A stretch of DNA of 64,000 nt from Quatrionicoccus australiensis (GTDB lineage Bacteria; Pseudomonadota; Gammaproteobacteria; Burkholderiales; Rhodocyclaceae): positions 1,426,001 through 1,490,000 of the forward strand of contig NZ_JAHBAH010000001.1 in assembly GCF_020510425.1 (NCBI RefSeq), written 5' to 3'. The translations under genes and the position numbers were made by a program. Within the stretch, counting starts at the first letter, position 1. Each line of letters starts with the position of its first letter. This document shows, one piece after another, positions 19,078-28,800 of the stretch. The notes under the pieces were generated by a model. That model saw only the letters and a program-made list of their open reading frames with translations. It made no database searches and was not told the origin of the DNA.

Positions 19078-20769
19078 ATGAAAATCGCCTTCCGCCCCAA
19101 GCTGCTGGACTGCCTGCCCGGCTACAACCGCGCCCAGTTTGCCAAGGACCTGGCTTCCGGAATCACCGTCGGCGTCCTTGCCCTGCCGCTCGCCATGGCC
19201 TTCGCGATCGCCTCGGGCTGCTCGCCGGCGGCCGGCATCTGGACGGCGATCATCGCCGGTTTCATCACCGCCGCCTTTGGTGGTTCGCGTGTCCAGATCG
19301 GCGGCCCGACCGGCGCCTTCATTCCCATCGTTTATGGCATCGTCGCCCTGCATGGCTACGCCAACTTGATGGGCGCCACCATCCTCGCCGGCATCTTCCT
19401 GCTCGCCATGGGCCTGGCGCGCATGGGCCAGTTGATCCGCTTCATTCCGGTCAGCGTCGTCATCGGCTTCACCAACGGCATCGCGGTGGTGATCTTTCTT
19501 GCCCAGATCAAGGATTTCTTCGGCCTCAAGATCGACAACCTGCCGGCCGAATTCTTCCACCGCATCAAGGCCCTGGCCGCCAATGCCCACAGCGTCGACC
19601 TGCCGACCCTGGCCCTGGCCAGCGCCTGTTTCATTTTCCTGATTTCCTACAACCGGCTGGCGCAGCATGTCGCACTGCTGCGCCGGGCGCCCGGGCCGCT
19701 CGCCGTGCTCATCGTCGGCACGCTGGTTTCCTTCCTCTTCGACCTGCCGGTGGAAACCATCGGCAGCCGCTTCCATGGCATCCCGCAGGAGTTGCCGGCG
19801 CTCGGCTTCCCCGACCTGTCGATCCACGATTTCGGCAAGCTGATCTCGCCGGCGATCACCATCGCGCTGCTTGGCGCCATCGAGTCGCTGCTCTCGGCGC
19901 GCGTTGCCGACGGCCTGATCGACGACCGCCACGATCCCAACCAGGAACTCGTCGCGCAGGGGCTTTCCAACATCGCCGCCCCCTTCTTCGGCGGTTTTGC
20001 GGCGACCGGCGCCATCGCGCGCACCTCGACCAACGTCAAGACCGGTGGCCGCACGCCGATCGCCGGCATCATCCACGCCCTCGTCCTGCTCGGCATCGTG
20101 CTGATCGCAGCACCGCTCGCCTCCTACGTGCCGCTCGCCACGCTGTCGGCGATCGTCATGGTCGTCGCGGTCAACATGGGCGAATGGCACGAATTCACCG
20201 AGTTGCGCCGCTACACCAACAACTACCGGGTAATCCTGCTCGCCACCTTCCTCGTCACCGTGATCTTCGATCTGACCATCGCCGTCGAACTCGGCATGGT
20301 GCTGGCCTGCCTGTTCTTCATCTACCGCATGTCGGAATTGACCCGCATCGAGCGTCGACCGCTGCGCGAGGAAGCCGACGATCCGCATTTGCTCTACCCG
20401 GACGGCACGATGCGCGTCGCCACCTGGCAGATGTTCGGCTCGCTGTTCTTCGGCGCGGTGAACAAGCTCGAAGTCCTGCTCGATCCCGCGGCCGGCCACC
20501 CTGAAGTCGTCATCCTCGACATGACGCAGTTGATCCAGCTCGACACCACCGGCCTCGAAGGCCTGGAAAGCCTGCTCGACAAGCTGAAGAAGCGCGGCTG
20601 CACACTGCTCGTCTGCGGCATGAATTCGCAACCCGCCTCGCTGCTCCAGCGCTCCGGCTTCATCGATCAACTCGGCGCCGCCAACGTCTGCGCCGACCTC
20701 TCCGCCGCCCTCAAGCGCGCCTACATCCTGCTGCCCGACCTGATGGGCGGCAACGAAGATAATTACTGA
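19078..20769 (+). CDS. SulP-family anion transporter with STAS domain
   Basis: A 563-residue protein with about 12-14 membrane segments. It has the SulP opening FAKDLASGITVGVLALPLAMAFAIASG and the substrate-site region GSRVQIGGPTGAFIPIVYGIV. The central AISAR-like stretch is FFGGFAATGAIARTSTNVKTGGRTPIAGI. A C-terminal STAS domain spans about residues 440-550 (VVILDMTQLIQLDTTGLEGLESLL). SulP proteins carry sulfate, dicarboxylates or bicarbonate. The convergent dab operon 600 bases downstream makes bicarbonate an attractive substrate, but residues alone do not decide it. yjdM follows 12 bases later. Confidence 0.9.
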   Translation: MKIAFRPKLLDCLPGYNRAQFAKDLASGITVGVLALPLAMAFAIASGCSPAAGIWTAIIAGFITAAFGGSRVQIGGPTGAFIPIVYGIVALHGYANLMGATILAGIFLLAMGLARMGQLIRFIPVSVVIGFTNGIAVVIFLAQIKDFFGLKIDNLPAEFFHRIKALAANAHSVDLPTLALASACFIFLISYNRLAQHVALLRRAPGPLAVLIVGTLVSFLFDLPVETIGSRFHGIPQELPALGFPDLSIHDFGKLISPAITIALLGAIESLLSARVADGLIDDRHDPNQELVAQGLSNIAAPFFGGFAATGAIARTSTNVKTGGRTPIAGIIHALVLLGIVLIAAPLASYVPLATLSAIVMVVAVNMGEWHEFTELRRYTNNYRVILLATFLVTVIFDLTIAVELGMVLACLFFIYRMSELTRIERRPLREEADDPHLLYPDGTMRVATWQMFGSLFFGAVNKLEVLLDPAAGHPEVVILDMTQLIQLDTTGLEGLESLLDKLKKRGCTLLVCGMNSQPASLLQRSGFIDQLGAANVCADLSAALKRAYILLPDLMGGNEDNY

Positions 20770-20781
20770 AAAAGGAAAACC

Positions 20782-21120
20782 ATGTCCCTGCCCAACTGCC
20801 CGCAATGCAAGTCCGAATTCACCTACGAAGACGGCGCCATGTACGTCTGCCCGGAATGCGCCCATGAATGGAGCAAGGATGCCGCAGCCGACGCCGGCGA
20901 ACAGGCCAAGGTCTGGAAGGACGCCAACGGCAACGTCCTGCAGGACGGCGACACGGTCACCGTGATCAAGGATCTCAAGATCAAGGGCTCGTCGTCGGTG
21001 GTCAAGGTCGGCACCAAGGTCAAGAATATCCGCCTGATCGAGGGCGATCACGACATCGACTGCAAGATCGACGGCATCGGCGCCATGCAATTGAAGTCGG
21101 AGTTCGTCAAGAAGGTCTAA
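20782..21120 (+). CDS. yjdM: YjdM/PhnA zinc-ribbon protein
   Basis: A 112-residue protein with an N-terminal zinc ribbon (CPQC at 6-9, CPEC near 28-31) and the conserved core [43 protein letters not shown]. It matches the small protein once called PhnA. The family is widespread, but its biochemical role is not settled. It is preceded by an AAGGAAAA ribosome-binding site twelve bases after SulP and is likely co-transcribed. Confidence 0.9.
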   Translation: MSLPNCPQCKSEFTYEDGAMYVCPECAHEWSKDAAADAGEQAKVWKDANGNVLQDGDTVTVIKDLKIKGSSSVVKVGTKVKNIRLIEGDHDIDCKIDGIGAMQLKSEFVKKV

Positions 21121-21153
21121 TATCGAAGATCGGAGCAAACAAGGAGAACGGCC

Positions 21154-21384
21154 ATGACTGCAGACCAACTGAAGGAAGCTTTCACTTCGCCCTGGCCGTT
21201 CTTCGGCGTCAGCCCGCACGGCGACGTGCTGGCGCGCTACGTGCCGTACGGCCCGGTCTTTCGCTGGAGCCGCAACCAGATGATCCCGATGCCCGTCCAG
21301 GGCAGCGACCTCTGCTGGCTGCTCCAGGCCGCGGCCGAAGAAGGCCACTCGATCACCGACACCGAACCGGCCCGCAAGAAGTAG
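21154..21384 (+). CDS. Small hypothetical protein
   Basis: A 76-residue soluble protein (MTADQLKEAFTSPWPFFGVSPHGDVLARYVPYG). It has a good AAGGAG ribosome-binding site and base composition like its neighbours. I do not recognise a family. It lies last in the SulP-yjdM run and ends four bases from the stop of the convergent dab operon. Confidence 0.6.
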   Translation: MTADQLKEAFTSPWPFFGVSPHGDVLARYVPYGPVFRWSRNQMIPMPVQGSDLCWLLQAAAEEGHSITDTEPARKK

Positions 21385-21388
21385 GCGC

Positions 21389-22846
21389 TCAGCGCCCGAG
21401 CCCGGCCGCCCAGGCTTCCGCCGCCGGGCGGACGATCTCGATCCACGGCCCGGGATAGATGCCGATCCCGGCCACCATCACGATCAACGCAACCAGCACC
21501 AGCCATTCGCGCGGCCGCAGGTCTTCGGCCTGCGCCACTTCCGGCCATGTCACCGGACCGAAGAAGGCCTTGCGATACAGCGACAAAAAGCCGCCGGCCG
21601 CGATCGACAGCGCGAACAAGGCAGCCAGCCCGGCGCCGGTATGGCTGTGCAGCGTCGCGATGATCAGCATGAATTCGCCCGGGAAGCTGCTTGTCCCCGG
21701 CATGCCGACCCCGGCCAGGCCGCAGATCAGGAAACCGCTGGCCAACAGCGGCATCGTCTTCGCCGCGCCGCCCAGGCTATTGATATCGGTCGACCCGGTG
21801 CGCTGGCGCAAAAACTCGAGCAGGATGAAAGCACCGCCGGTCGCCACCGCGAAACTGAGCAGCAGCGAAATCGCGCCCTGCGCCGCCTGCGCGGTGAACG
21901 CCGACAGACCGAGCACGGCCAGACCGACGTGGCAGATGCTGGCATAGGCCAGGCCGACCCGCAGGTTGCTCTGCGCCAGCATGCCGACCGCGCCGTAAAG
22001 CAGCGCCAGCGTGCCGAGACCGGCAAGCAGCCAGTGCAGATCCTGCGCCGCCAGCGGTGCCAGCGGAATGGCGAAACGCACCAGGCCGAAGGCGCCGAGC
22101 TTCAGGCCGACCAGCAATGCGGTCAGCGAGCCCGGTGCGGCAAGCGCGAACTGCGGCAGCCAGGTATGCAGCGGCACGAAGGGCACCTTGAGGCCAAAAC
22201 CAAGCAGCAGGAGCAGGAAGACGGCGTACTGGGTCGAGCGCGGCAGCTCGGCGGCGAGCAGCAGGCTCAGATCGAAGGTCGGCACCGGCTGGCTGGCGGC
22301 GAGCAGGATGAAGGCGAGCAGCAGCGGAATGCCGCCGGCCAGCATGATCAGGAAATAGCGCGCCGCAACGCGCCCGGCCTCCGCCGTCGCGCCCCAACGG
22401 CCGAGCAGGAAGTAGATCGGCAGCAGCGTCGCTTCCCAGAAGACGAAGAACAGCACCGTGTCGAGGGCGCAAAAAATGCCCAGCGTCGCGCTCTGCAACA
22501 GCAGCAGCAAGCTGTAATGCAGACGCCGGTTGACTTCGATGCTGTTCCAGCAGGCCACCAGCGAGCCGAGGAACAGTAGCGCCGTGGCCGGCAAAAAGAG
22601 CACCGACAGGCCGTCGACCGCGACGAAATACTGCACATTCAGCCCGGCGATCCATAGCGCCCGCTCAACCAACTGGAAGCGCTCGCCGGCCGGCACGAAG
22701 GAAAACAGGATCCAGGTCGCGAGCAGCAGGCTCAGCGTCATGCCGGCCGCCACCAGGTGCCGGGTCAGGCGCGCCGGCAACAGCCAGAGCAGAGCTGCCG
22801 TGGCGAGCGGCAGGAAAATGAGCAGGGAAAGCAGCGGCAGATTCAT
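21389..22846 (-). CDS. NuoM/NuoN-like proton-conducting subunit of the dab operon (fifth gene)
   Basis: A 485-residue protein with about 14 membrane helices of the complex I/Mrp antiporter family. It has the TM5 Glu (FFVFWEATLLPIYFLLGRWG) and a Lys in LGFGLKVPFVPLHTWLPQFAL; a second lies in LLVGLKLGAFGL. These are the charged residues that carry protons in NuoM. The usual His of the 'AHVEAP' stretch is replaced (QFALAAPG). Its ATG overlaps the stop of the gene before it in an ATGA. With no other complex I genes here, it probably serves the DabA/DabB carbon-uptake machine rather than respiration. Confidence 0.85.
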   Translation of the reverse strand: MNLPLLSLLIFLPLATAALLWLLPARLTRHLVAAGMTLSLLLATWILFSFVPAGERFQLVERALWIAGLNVQYFVAVDGLSVLFLPATALLFLGSLVACWNSIEVNRRLHYSLLLLLQSATLGIFCALDTVLFFVFWEATLLPIYFLLGRWGATAEAGRVAARYFLIMLAGGIPLLLAFILLAASQPVPTFDLSLLLAAELPRSTQYAVFLLLLLGFGLKVPFVPLHTWLPQFALAAPGSLTALLVGLKLGAFGLVRFAIPLAPLAAQDLHWLLAGLGTLALLYGAVGMLAQSNLRVGLAYASICHVGLAVLGLSAFTAQAAQGAISLLLSFAVATGGAFILLEFLRQRTGSTDINSLGGAAKTMPLLASGFLICGLAGVGMPGTSSFPGEFMLIIATLHSHTGAGLAALFALSIAAGGFLSLYRKAFFGPVTWPEVAQAEDLRPREWLVLVALIVMVAGIGIYPGPWIEIVRPAAEAWAAGLGR

Positions 22847-24345
22847 CGCACGAAACTCGCAGCAATTGCCTTACTGGCCGCTTCTGTCAGATACAGCCAG
22901 GGTTCGGCGAAGAAACCGATGAGCAGCAGGGCAAGCAGCGCAATGCCACAGACGACGTACTCCATCGGCTGCGTGTGTTCGACCTCGACCGCCCCCGCCT
23001 GGCGCTGGCTCAGGAAGGCGCGCTGGAAGGCCCAGAGCAGGAAGCCGGCGGCGGCGACGTTGCCGAGCGCGGCGGCGACCGTGGGCAGGGCGCCGAAATT
23101 GTCGATCGCCGCTTCGAGCACCAGGTGGGCGGCGTCGAAACCCGGCGTGCCGGGCATGCCGACGATGGCCAGACCGCAACCGAGAAAGGCGATGGCAAGG
23201 AAAGGAATGCGCTCGAACAGGCCGGACAGCTCATGCAGTTCGGTAGTGCCGGTGCGCCGGAAAACGAAGCCGACGATGAACCACATGCCGGTCACCGCCA
23301 GCCCGAAATTGGCGGCGAGCAGCACGGCGCCCTGGATGCCGGATTCGTGCAGGCTGAACACGCCGATCACCAGCAGGCTGGTATGGCTGACCACGGCGAA
23401 AGCGAGCAAGCGGCGCAGGTCGGACTGCTGAAAGGCAAGCGCTGCGGTGAAGAAAATCCCGGCCATCGCGAAGCCGACGACGTAGGGCTGCCAGTAGGCG
23501 ACCGCCGTCGGCGTCAGCGGCAGCACGAAGCGCAGCATGCCGTAGATGCCGACCTTGACGCCGACCATCAGCGCCGGCGCGACGGCGATCAGGCCGTGCT
23601 GCGCCATGTTGGGCAGCCAGCCGTGCAGCGGGAAGAGCGGCGTGCGCACGGCAAGGCCGTAGAACAGCAGGTAGAAGGCAGCGGTCTGGAACTTGCCGAC
23701 CGGCAGCGTCTGCTGCAGATCGAACAGGTCGAAGCTCCAGCGCCCGGCATGCGCCTCGGCATGGCCCCAGCCGAGCACGACGCAACCGGCGGCAAAGAGC
23801 GCCCAGCCGAAGGCCTGATACTGGACGAAGCGCGCCAGCGCCTGCGCCTCGACGCGCGAGGCTGCCCAGTGCCGGAGCAGGAAGACGACCGCCCACAACT
23901 CGAGCGCCGAGAAAGCGGCAAACCAGGCCAGGTTCAGGGTCAGCAGCATGCCGACCAGGCCGCCTTCGGCGAGCAGCAGCACACTGAACAGCAGGCCCGG
24001 CGAGATGCGGCTGCGGCTCATGCCGTACAGCGTCATCAGCAGGGTGAGCAAGGCGGCAAGCAGCAAAAAGACCAGGCTGATGCCGTCGACCGCCACGTGC
24101 CAGGCAAGCGGCGCGAAACGTTCGGCCAGTTGCAGCGCCGGCAAAGTCGGATCGATGCGCCCGACGACGAAGATGAGCAGCAGCAGTTCGGCCAGCGCCA
24201 GGCATTTTGCCGCCAGCGCAGCGGTCGACCGCTGGCGCAGGGCAAAAACCAGCGCCGCGCCAAACAGCGGCAGCAGTTGCACGACAAGCAGCAGCGGCAA
24301 GCCGGCCTGCTGCGTCCAGAGAATTTCAGTCAGCGCCGTATTCAC
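22843..24345 (-). CDS. NuoM/NuoN-like proton-conducting subunit of the dab operon (fourth gene)
   Basis: A 500-residue protein with about 14 membrane helices. The start is a GTG (24343-24345) that overlaps the stop of dabB in GTGA; the frame stays open much further upstream, but that part only shadows dabB and dabA. A Glu is kept in AFSALELWAVVFLLRHW. The TM7 position that is Lys in NuoM is Arg here (YGLAVRTPLFPLHGWLP), while a Lys remains in MVGVKVGIYGML. The change from Lys to Arg may alter proton transfer. It ends in an ATGA overlap with the next gene. Confidence 0.82.
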   Translation of the reverse strand: MNTALTEILWTQQAGLPLLLVVQLLPLFGAALVFALRQRSTAALAAKCLALAELLLLIFVVGRIDPTLPALQLAERFAPLAWHVAVDGISLVFLLLAALLTLLMTLYGMSRSRISPGLLFSVLLLAEGGLVGMLLTLNLAWFAAFSALELWAVVFLLRHWAASRVEAQALARFVQYQAFGWALFAAGCVVLGWGHAEAHAGRWSFDLFDLQQTLPVGKFQTAAFYLLFYGLAVRTPLFPLHGWLPNMAQHGLIAVAPALMVGVKVGIYGMLRFVLPLTPTAVAYWQPYVVGFAMAGIFFTAALAFQQSDLRRLLAFAVVSHTSLLVIGVFSLHESGIQGAVLLAANFGLAVTGMWFIVGFVFRRTGTTELHELSGLFERIPFLAIAFLGCGLAIVGMPGTPGFDAAHLVLEAAIDNFGALPTVAAALGNVAAAGFLLWAFQRAFLSQRQAGAVEVEHTQPMEYVVCGIALLALLLIGFFAEPWLYLTEAASKAIAASFVR

Positions 24346-25868
24346 AGGATCACCACGAAAGTCGCCATCACCGCCAGCATCAGGTAGCGCGGTTGTTCGA
24401 GCAGGTTTTCCAGCGTCCGCAGGTAGCTGCCCAGACGCTGCAACAAGCGTTCGGCCGTGCCGCCGCGACCACGCAGCAGCAAGCGATTCTCGATGCGTTG
24501 CAGGAAGTCGGAAACGCTCGCCAGTGCCCGGCCGGGCAGGCCATCGACACGTACCAGCGGACGCTCCGGCTGCAAGGCATGGCCGGCACCGGGCTGGCCG
24601 ATGGCGCGATCGATGAAGTGCTCCTCGAGGCCGCGCACGTCGCGCGCGAAGGATTCGGTCGGCTGCACGAACAGCTTGTCGGCCAGCGTATCCAGCCAGA
24701 AACGCTGCAGCACGGCGGTGTACAGCCATTGCCGGCGCTGCAGCCAGGCCGGCGGCGGCGCCGGGCGGGCGCGCGTCAGGTCCAGCCAGGACGGCGCGAG
24801 CAGGAAGTGCCAGACACGCCAGCCGGCGTGCAGGCAGAGATGAACCAGCGCCAGCGTCGTCCAGCCGAGGCCGATCTCGACGAACATCAGGCCGACCTGG
24901 AAGACGGTGGCGAAAATCAGCGCCGACTTGACGTCGCTTTGCACCAGGCCGCACAGCCAGGCGTAGATGGCCGTCGCGGCGCCGGCCACGATCAGGCCAA
25001 GCATGACGTCGGGCACTTCGACGAGAAGCGGCTCGAGGCGCAGCATCAGATAGACGCCGGCATGCACCATGACCGCGCCGTAGAAGATCGCCGAGGACGG
25101 CGTCGGGCCCTCCAGCGCACGCGTGATCCACGGCGTAAAGGGCAATTGCGCCGACTTGGCGAGGGCCGCGATAACGAAGCCGATGATCAGCAGGCGGGCA
25201 TTGACGACGCTGATCTGGTGCGCCTGCGACAGCGCCGTCCACTCGAAGCCGCCGAGCCAGGCCGCGGCAAGCGCCAGCGCGAGCAGGAAGCCGGCGTCGC
25301 CGCCGCGGTTGGTGACGAAGGCGAACAGCGCATTGCCGGTCGCCACAGGGCGGTGCCAGGCGTAACCGATGAGCAGGAAGGACGAGACGCCGCACATTTC
25401 CCAGCCGACGAAGGCGAGCAGGCCGTTGCCGGCGAGCAGCACGAGCTGGATGCCGGCCAGGAAGAAGGAAAGCGCGATGAAGAAGCGATGGAAGCCGGCC
25501 TCGCGATGCAGGTAATTGGCCGAGAAGCGCGTCACCAGCCAGCCGATCAGTGCGGTCAGCGTACCGAGCGTCAGCGACAGCCGGTCGAGCATGAAGGAGA
25601 AGGTCGCCTCCCAGTTGCCGTTGCCGAACCAGTGGCCGAGCTTGTGATGACCGGGCGCGCCGTGCAGCAGCGCATGCAGGTCGATGGCGAGGAGCAGCAG
25701 CAGGCCGGCGAAAGCGGCCAGCGACGCCAGGTTGACGGTCAGCGGCTCGCTGGCATCGCCCTTGGCGAGACCGAGCAGCAGGCGCGCCGCGTTGACGACG
25801 ACGGCGAGCAGCGGCAGGGCGGGCACCAGCCAGATCCAGTCGTGCAGCGCGGCAAGCATTTCCAGCAT
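24342..25868 (-). CDS. dabB: NuoL/MrpA-like subunit, probable DabB
   Basis: A 508-residue protein with about 13-14 membrane helices. NuoL-type motifs include FVGWEMCGVSSFLLIGYAW with the TM5 Glu, and ALAKSAQLPFTPWITRALEGPTPSSAIFY, which closely follows the 'GKSAQLP...GPTPVSA' signature of NuoL. DabB is the proton-carrying membrane partner of DabA in the DAB system, coupling proton or sodium flow to CO2 hydration. The start at 25868 overlaps the dabA stop in ATGA, so the two are translationally coupled, as expected for a complex. Confidence 0.85.
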   Translation of the reverse strand: MLEMLAALHDWIWLVPALPLLAVVVNAARLLLGLAKGDASEPLTVNLASLAAFAGLLLLLAIDLHALLHGAPGHHKLGHWFGNGNWEATFSFMLDRLSLTLGTLTALIGWLVTRFSANYLHREAGFHRFFIALSFFLAGIQLVLLAGNGLLAFVGWEMCGVSSFLLIGYAWHRPVATGNALFAFVTNRGGDAGFLLALALAAAWLGGFEWTALSQAHQISVVNARLLIIGFVIAALAKSAQLPFTPWITRALEGPTPSSAIFYGAVMVHAGVYLMLRLEPLLVEVPDVMLGLIVAGAATAIYAWLCGLVQSDVKSALIFATVFQVGLMFVEIGLGWTTLALVHLCLHAGWRVWHFLLAPSWLDLTRARPAPPPAWLQRRQWLYTAVLQRFWLDTLADKLFVQPTESFARDVRGLEEHFIDRAIGQPGAGHALQPERPLVRVDGLPGRALASVSDFLQRIENRLLLRGRGGTAERLLQRLGSYLRTLENLLEQPRYLMLAVMATFVVIL

Positions 25869-28800
25869 CAGGCAGCTCCGAGAATGATGGCTGGCGCCAG
25901 CGGCTCTGACTCGCCGGCAAACCAGTCGGCCGAGCGCGCCACCTGCGGCAGCGCGCCGCCGCCCGACCAGGGCAGCCAGCCGCGGCGCGGACAATATTGT
26001 TCGAGCGCACCGGTCAACGGGTCGCAGGCGGCCAAAACGACCCAGGCATTGCCGATCAGCTCCTGCAGCGCCGGCTGGCGGTGCAGGATGGCCGTCAGCA
26101 CGGCCGGCGTCTGCTCGACGACGACGAGCAGACGCATCGGCTCGTGGATTTCGACCATTTGCAGCGGTAGACCGGTACGCAGGTCGGAATCGGCGCCTTC
26201 CATGACGCCGAACAGACCGGTGATGTTGTGGGTGATCTTCGAGCCGCAGCCGAAGACATCGTTATTCACCGTCGAGAAGTAATATTCGAGCGAAATCCCG
26301 GCCCCGACCGGACCGGCCGCGAGCAGGATGCCTTCGACGATCTCGCCCGCATCGTCGCCGACCGGATCGTAGGAAATCAGGAAGACGCGGCGGTCAAGGA
26401 ACAGGCCGCGGCTCAGCGTGCGGCGGCCGATGAAGGCGGCGGCATTGGTCGCGTGACCGAGCTCCGGCCGCGCCTGCGAGATGTCGTTGGCGCGCCCGCG
26501 CATGTGGCGCAGCGCCAGCCAGGGATTCGGCCGCTCCGGTGCCGAGGCGAGCCGGCGGCAACGCTCGGCGGCATGCGCCCGGCAGGCTTCGCCGACTTGC
26601 CGGACCAGGGTTTCGAGCGCCGGCTGGAAGGCGGTCGGCACGGTATCGAGGTCGTACCATTCGATGCCGTCGTCGCAGGTGTTGTGCTCGGCGGCGACGA
26701 AGCAGCAAGTATCGGGGATGACCAGGCCGCGCGCCGCCAGTCCGGCACGCACCGCCGGCCGGTTGGCCATGCTCGCGAAGACGCGGGCATTGGCGCCGCC
26801 ATGCTTGCCGGAGCAGGCGCCGCAGGCGTAGGCCGAATAATGCGGATTGTTGCGGCTGCCCGAACCGTGGCCGAAGATCAGGACCAGCGGCGCAAAGTTG
26901 TCGGTCAGCCCGATCATGCGCAGGAAGGCGGCCACGCGGTCGACCTGCTCGGCATCGGTAAAACCGGCCTGCGGTTGTGCGGGCGTGCCAGCACTCACCT
27001 CTTCGGCGGTCAGCGCCAGTTGCGTCGGCAGGCGCCCTTCGAACCAGGTCCGCCAGCGCTTGACGGCAGCGCCGAGCCAGCCCGGCGCCAGCGTCGTCGC
27101 GGTCAGTGCGGCAAGCGCCGGCACGCCGGCCAGCGCGGTGAGCAACGGCCCGCCCAGTGCCCGCCGGCGGGTTGCCTGGTAGAGCCGTTCGCGCCAGCGC
27201 AAGCGGCTTTCGCGCTGCGCGACATGCCGGGCCAGACCGGCAGCCGCAGCGGGCCGGACGGTCTCGCGCACGAGGTGGGTCGGCTGCACGACGACCGGGC
27301 AGAGCGCGCTCTTCTCCGGATCGTCAAGGCCCTGCCACCACATCGGCACGCCGAAGAAGCCGGCGGCGCCGTAGGTCATGATGTCCGGCGCGATTTCCTC
27401 GAGATGACGGCGCGTGCCTTCCTCGCGGTCATCCATGCACATCACGACCTGGGCGGCCGGCGCCGCAATCGGGAAGTGGCGATACTGGTTGGCGCGCAGG
27501 CCGGCAAAAATCTGTTCGCGGTAGTGCCGCTCGTAGGCAAGCAGCCAGAGCTGGCCGCGCTGCGCACTGTCGAGTTCGGCGGCGACGGCAAGCAGGTGCT
27601 GCGCCGCGGCCGGGGTCAGCGAATCCAGCGCCGCAGACGGCAAGGCCAGCTGACGCAACAGGCCGGCCAGGCGCCAGGCCGGCGAAACTTCGGCAGGACG
27701 GGCAGCCGCGATTTGCGTCGCCATTTCTGCCCATTTTTTCTCGTCGACCGCTGCCTGCTCGTTGGCCAGCAACAAGCGCCCGGCGGCATGCTGCAAGGCC
27801 TCGTCCAGACCGCCGCGGCGTAGCGCGTCGCGCACGTAGAACTCGGCGGCCTCGGCCAGGTAATAGCCCTGCAGTTCGTCGAAGGCCATCGCCGAACCGG
27901 TCAGCCGGCGCAACTGGTCTTCGCAGAGCACGCGCTCGAGCAGCACGCGCACGGCCAGGTAATCGGCCATCGCGATGCGGCAGGCATCACCGAAGCCGGG
28001 ATGCCGGTCGCGCCACAGGAACATGCCCGCCCAGCCCGGCTGCTCCAGCGCCAGACGCTCGAGATAATCCGGCCAGTGCGCCTCGTCCGGGAGCAGGTTG
28101 GCCAGTTCGGCGAGCAGGACCTCGACCGGATCGTCCGGCAGATGCGCGATCTCGTCGCAGATACTGTGCAGGTCGCTGATTTCCCAGAAGGCGTCGCAAG
28201 CAACCGAAGCGCGCCAGGCCGCGAAGAAGCCTTGCGCGCGCGCCGGGTTGTGCCAGGCCGCGACGCCGAGATCGAGATGCGCCGCGAGTTGGCGCTGCAG
28301 CATGCTGCGCACCGTTTCCAGCACATCCTCGCCGCTCAGGTATTGCAGCAGACTGCGCAGCGTCCATTCCTTGCCGACCCGCGCGCACAGCGCCAGCCAG
28401 CGCTGCCGGGCGACGGCTGGCCAGTCCTCGCCAGACGCCGTGCCGGCTGCGCCAGCGGTCAACGCCGTGGCGCAGGCGAAAAGCGGCTCATCGCACATGC
28501 CTTCCCGCGCCAGCCAGCCCTGGCGACTGGCCGTCGGCACCTCACCCGGCGTCAGCAAACTGGCGAGCAGCACGTCGCGCCGCGTACAGCTGGCAGCGAT
28601 CTCTTCATCCAGCCCGCTCAGGCCAAGCTCAGCAAACGCGGCCTGCAGGTCGCCGGCGTCGATCCGCCCGGCCGCATACGCCGCCCGGAATAGGTCCTCC
28701 GGCCAGTACATGCGGGCGCCGGTCAGGGCATGAACGCTGGCCAGCGCTTCGGCAAAAGGCAGATGCTGAAAGCCGTGCAGCGTGTTGTGATGGACGAAAT

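Noticed and set aside
19042..21348. Long minus-strand open frame of about 770 codons
   Set aside because: It is antisense to the SulP and yjdM genes and has the low-complexity, charged look of a shadow frame.
22843..26010. Single 1055-residue minus-strand protein
   Set aside because: Only the last 500 residues resemble a NuoM/N-like protein. The upstream part reads Arg/Ala-rich noise across dabB and dabA, and a GTG start with a coupled overlap exists at 24345.
24207..26282. Plus-strand open frame of about 690 codons
   Set aside because: It is antisense to the dab operon; the translation is Gln/Arg-rich without any family motif.
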